7,788 nucleotides of DNA from a bacterium (GTDB taxonomy: Bacteria; Armatimonadota; HRBIN16): assembly GCA_025057335.1 (NCBI GenBank), contig JANWXG010000117.1, positions 1-7,788 of the forward strand, read 5' to 3'. Shown in pieces: positions 6,701 through 7,788 of this stretch. Within the stretch, counting starts at the first letter, position 1, and every line of letters begins with the position of its first letter. The position numbers were made by a program, and so were the translations under genes. The notes beneath the pieces were generated by a model. The model was not told the origin of the DNA. It did no database searches and was given only the letters and a program-made list of their open reading frames with translations.

Positions 6701-6920
6701 CCACGTCGTACCAGCCGAAGGCGCAGGGGTTCTCCATGTCGCGGTTGCCCTCGAGACGTGTGCGCGGCCAGGTCTTGCGCAGGTAGTGGACCTCCACTTC
6801 GTCGGGCGCGCGATTGTGGAAGTGTATGCGAATCTGAGTAAGGTCACGAGGCTCCTCGAAGCGATACTCGCCCGGCGCGGTATTTGGCAATGCAAACGGC
6901 GTGATGTCGAACGGGCTCAT
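3786..6920 (-). CDS. large putative six-hairpin (alpha/alpha)6 glycosidase-like protein
   Basis: This is a 1044-residue protein with no signal peptide or membrane segment, so it is probably cytoplasmic. Residues about 1-250 look beta-rich, as in carbohydrate-binding or beta-sandwich domains. About 290-535 is a second beta-rich part (FRFHNTGNAPAVAELPLSYSHRS is typical of a beta-sandwich before the catalytic barrel). About 555-935 is helical and rich in W, Y, D and E, with blocks resembling the six-hairpin glycosidase superfamily: GNFTNEACMIVHELD (589-603), FTDYEGMYYGAGG then YNQHHGWALWCIAMHYFLTGD (631-669), WEYGFLPAGSLEDVTDFHYWLSTNAL (704-729) and DFEANWYDRAGFS (848-860). A short beta tail follows (LHFGRALPREWF onward). 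Glu594, Glu635 and acidic residues near 705-720 are catalytic candidates, but I cannot assign them or a GH family. The ATG at 6920 has AGGAGG 7 bases upstream. A tiny ORF overlaps the start as ATGA. The likely role is intracellular handling of an oligosaccharide; the substrate is unknown. Confidence 0.65.
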   Translation of the reverse strand: MSPFDITPFALPNTAPGEYRFEEPRDLTQIRIHFHNRAPDEVEVHYLRKTWPRTRLEGNRDMENPCAFGWYDVDDQFNTEWQRAAAVVQREDERTLQVTFAGLTAEFPDATDYDVTFRRTLGIRIETSALEEVADVQIFTASDPASSRLRVELDAGTRTLGDTIRFTTYNARILHVHALNGVRVEGESVALLPEASRLFELEVAHMHPAHRYCGDEGHVTFWLDGDAFTICLQSLREQGPIWYAERGVYITFADDPMRFADYQRRIQGAKTLNQRVREHREQSYAGAFHGQPRPHAVSTNLGCKLHRHRFRLEANGDLVLAKWNVTSIPGRDTERFRCDGDARFFFGLERRYITAREPDTPPVLAYRLRALDGDIAIEQHTFAVPLLRSIEDELLSSDETVVAMVRFRFHNTGNAPAVAELPLSYSHRSARSHNAYASNGAQDDYLLPRGERDELFVEGAHLLSDWHGQKVLRARWEGTLSPDVQGRQVLFRQTLQPGETGELLLKIPYIALDQPEELSALEALQFEPCYCQVAAFWRAQARQGAQLVCPEPHLTALHAAHRNYVLVTDTAMPDGSGLVNTSVGTSSYGNFTNEACMIVHELDQRGLHEEARRRIEVWIRYQGTASQPGNFTDYEGMYYGAGGFERGAYNQHHGWALWCIAMHYFLTGDAEWLHSVAPSLIAGCDWVFRQRRNTMRTLPHSRGWEYGFLPAGSLEDVTDFHYWLSTNALTWRGVDTAAKALRAIAHPEAARIQQEADAYRADLMRGFETMRQHTPLVRLRDGRWVPHYPSRLYQRRRDVGWIREVLEGAVYLLISGLYDVRSPQAEWILDDYQDNLYPQPPYGYLIPDFEANWYDRAGFSIQPNLLAGLMPHLQRDEPEIFLWMFFNAWCACYREEVNAMVEHPSPVLGYSNAAHFKTSDEANAVSWLRAMFVYADEQVLHFGRALPREWFRTGKPIATTGVCTRYGKVSVSYHSGGYPRWLSAEVDLSLRASPPKTLVRFRHPDGLPIRSVRVNGVVHERFDPQRGDVDITGNTGRLVVEAEF

Positions 6921-6985
6921 AAGATGCCCTCCTCTGACGGCGCTGGAGCCAGCGCTCCAGCGATGGCACTGTTTTCGTCAATCAT
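6917..6985 (-). CDS. possible 22-residue leader peptide overlapping the glycosidase start
   Basis: The ATG at 6985 is preceded by AGGAGG with an 8-base spacer, a strong ribosome binding site. The 22-codon frame begins MIDENSAIAGALAPAPSEEG and ends in TGA at 6917-6919, sharing the bases ATGA with the glycosidase start codon. This arrangement usually means translational coupling. The codons for AGALAPA form the palindrome at 6941-6962, so a ribosome on this ORF would melt a hairpin that lies close to the glycosidase ribosome binding site. The same frame stays open upstream of the ATG with no stop seen for at least 80 bases, so the peptide could start earlier. No family is recognised; a leader peptide is an inference. 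Confidence 0.35.
   Translation of the reverse strand: MIDENSAIAGALAPAPSEEGIL
6928..6933 (-). promoter_or_regulatory. glycosidase ribosome binding site
   Basis: AGGAGG on the minus strand stands 7 bases before the ATG at 6920. It fixes the start of the glycosidase gene and lies inside the final codons of the 22-codon ORF. Confidence 0.8.
6941..6962. repeat. 9-bp perfect hairpin in the glycosidase leader
   Basis: CGCTGGAGC (6941-6949) and GCTCCAGCG (6954-6962) are perfect inverted repeats around a CAGC loop. In RNA this is a very stable stem. On the transcript it ends 7 bases before the glycosidase Shine-Dalgarno and is fully inside the 22-codon ORF. It could regulate translation, or be one copy of a dispersed palindrome. 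Confidence 0.6.
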
Positions 6986-6988
6986 GCC

Positions 6989-7031
6989 CACCCCCTCCTG
7001 CCCCTGTACGCCTCGGCATTTGTAGGGGGTG
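6989..7031 (-). promoter_or_regulatory. inverted repeat that can mask the leader-ORF ribosome binding site
   Basis: CACCCCCT (6989-6996) and AGGGGGTG (7024-7031) are perfect 8-base inverted repeats, 27 bases apart. In the minus-strand RNA the 3' arm AGGGGGUG overlaps the AGGAGG Shine-Dalgarno of the 22-codon ORF (6994-6999), so pairing would hide part of it. The pairing is visible; regulation is inferred. No convincing -35/-10 pair was found for the glycosidase between 6990 and 7070. Confidence 0.4.
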
Positions 7032-7073
7032 TGACCTTCGGATCTTCTCTTTAACACAACATCTGTTTGCCCC

Positions 7074-7182
7074 CCCCCCATTGAAATGGGGGGCTATGAT
7101 AGAGCAAAAACCTACCTGACGCAGGTTTCTCATCCGCGCAGGCAGATTTTCCCCCTTCTTAGCCCCCGATTTCAATCGGGGG
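7074..7182. repeat. REP/BIME-like element: two inverted palindromic hairpins
   Basis: The left arm 7074-7096 is itself a palindrome (CCCCCCATT/AATGGGGGG, 2-base centre) followed by CTA. The right arm 7160-7182 starts TAG and is a palindrome (CCCCCGATT/AATCGGGGG). The right arm is the reverse complement of the left apart from one paired C/G swap that keeps the stem intact. The 63-base spacer contains a smaller hairpin (AAACCT/AGGTTT near 7109-7127). The layout is that of paired REP sequences (BIMEs) or a small MITE with hairpin ends. For the minus-strand URO-D gene it could also act as a terminator, as it starts about 88 bases past the stop. No transposase is present. A C10 homopolymer (7070-7079) forms its left edge. 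Confidence 0.65.
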
Positions 7183-7269
7183 GAGAACTTCCCGAAACGG
7201 CGGCATGACTGTGCAGAGCACCAGCAGGAGCTGCAACAACGGTTATAGCAGGACAAAACAGCTTTCCCG

Positions 7270-7788
7270 TCAGTATTTCCCGAACTCCTCAAACGCCTCG
7301 TACATCGCCACAATGTTCTCCCAGGGCACTTCGGGACCAATCTCGCCGTGCAGAATCAGCCCGCCGTGGAACCTGCCGAAGAGCTCTACCGTCTCCTTCA
7401 CATGTTGGCGCACCTGCTCTGGCGTACCGAAGGGGAGGATATGCTGGCGGTCGAGGTCGGAGCGGATACACACTTTGCCCGCGAGCTTCTCCTCCAGCAG
7501 CGAACGCGGCATGAGCGGATGCTGTGGGTTCAGCACATCTACGCCAATTTCGATGAGGTCGTCCCAGATATCTACTGTCCAGCCGTCCGTGTGAAAGAAT
7601 ATCTTCTTGCCTGCCTCCTTGATGGGTTCGAACATACGGGCGTAGCGTGGCTTGAAAAACGAACGCCACTGGCGTGGGCTGATGAGCAGCCTGTCCTGCG
7701 CGCCCCAGTCGTCGGCGAAGCCGATACCGTCCACCCCCGCCTTTAGCCACTTGTGGATATGCTGAAGGTTCCACTCCACGAGGCGGTC
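7270..7788 (-). CDS. URO-D-like (uroporphyrinogen decarboxylase/corrinoid methyltransferase superfamily) protein, N-terminus cut off
   Basis: The frame is open to the right edge and ends in TGA at 7270-7272, giving 172 C-terminal residues of a family usually about 330-380 long. Family features are GIGFADDWGAQDRLLISPRQW (visible residues 21-41), the central strand and turn KKIFFHTDGW (61-70), DLIEIGVDVLNPQHP (77-91) and the C-terminal GTPEQV...GGLIL...PWENIVAMYEAFEEFGKY (121-172). The family includes heme-pathway uroporphyrinogen decarboxylase and the zinc-dependent methylcorrinoid:thiol methyltransferases (MtaA/MtbA). Here the usual zinc motif HxC is HTD, and the C-terminal cysteine ligand position reads HGE, so the classic zinc site is not conserved. 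The heme-pathway role is unlikely; many such paralogues of unknown substrate occur in Armatimonadota, Planctomycetes and Firmicutes. It lies upstream of the glycosidase, separated by 349 bases. Confidence 0.88.
   Translation of the reverse strand, partial: DRLVEWNLQHIHKWLKAGVDGIGFADDWGAQDRLLISPRQWRSFFKPRYARMFEPIKEAGKKIFFHTDGWTVDIWDDLIEIGVDVLNPQHPLMPRSLLEEKLAGKVCIRSDLDRQHILPFGTPEQVRQHVKETVELFGRFHGGLILHGEIGPEVPWENIVAMYEAFEEFGKY

Noticed and set aside
7074..7182. CRISPR array
   Set aside because: There are only two repeat-like units and they are inverted relative to each other, with no third unit and no cas gene.
7185..7269. Possible gene or promoter in the 85 bases after the URO-D stop
   Set aside because: No ribosome-bound ORF, -35/-10 pair or strong hairpin could be supported there.
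6978..7340. 120-codon minus-strand frame running from inside the URO-D gene through the palindromic element
   Set aside because: It starts out of frame within URO-D, passes through the hairpin repeat and ends in glycine-rich translation of G-runs, so it is not a credible protein.

Overview
The window is a GC-rich, gene-dense bacterial stretch in which every supported gene reads on the minus strand. From right to left (5' to 3' for the genes) it holds: the C-terminal half of a uroporphyrinogen-decarboxylase-like (URO-D) protein cut by the right edge; a 1044-residue probable cytoplasmic glycosidase of the six-hairpin (alpha/alpha)6 type; a complete PilT twitching-motility ATPase; a possible 37-residue small protein; and an almost complete PrkA (AAA+ serine-kinase/protease family) cut by the left edge. 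No tRNA, rRNA, CRISPR array or transposase gene was seen.

Organism (inference only): the mix of a URO-D paralogue without the usual cysteine ligands, a large uncharacterised six-hairpin glycosidase, a PilT and a PrkA, with strong AGGAGG-type ribosome binding sites and sigma70-like promoters, recalls Armatimonadota or a similar deep-branching, often thermophilic, polysaccharide-using lineage. No marker gene fixes this.

Layout. 1-1921 prkA. 1922-2381 is a 460-base gap with a TTGACA/TAAGAT promoter, the 37-codon ORF and several strong hairpins. 2382-3536 pilT, ending just before a hairpin pair. 3537-3785 is the pilT regulatory region, with a near-consensus promoter and a leader that can fold into several helices, one of which puts the Shine-Dalgarno sequence in its loop. 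3786-6920 is the glycosidase gene. 6921-7269 carries a 22-codon ORF whose stop overlaps the glycosidase start as ATGA, two further inverted repeats, and a 109-base element made of two inverted, individually palindromic hairpins (REP/BIME-like). 7270-7788 is the URO-D-like gene.

How they may work together. The genes look like separate transcription units, not one operon: each gap is 249-460 bases and two of the three contain their own promoter. The glycosidase and URO-D genes may belong to a carbohydrate-use neighbourhood. PilT and PrkA belong to motility and stress or starvation physiology. The less explained part of the window is the non-coding DNA: three of the four gene starts are preceded by folded leaders or tiny ORFs. 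I see no clear new defence or mobile system; the best leads are these leaders and the paired-palindrome element.
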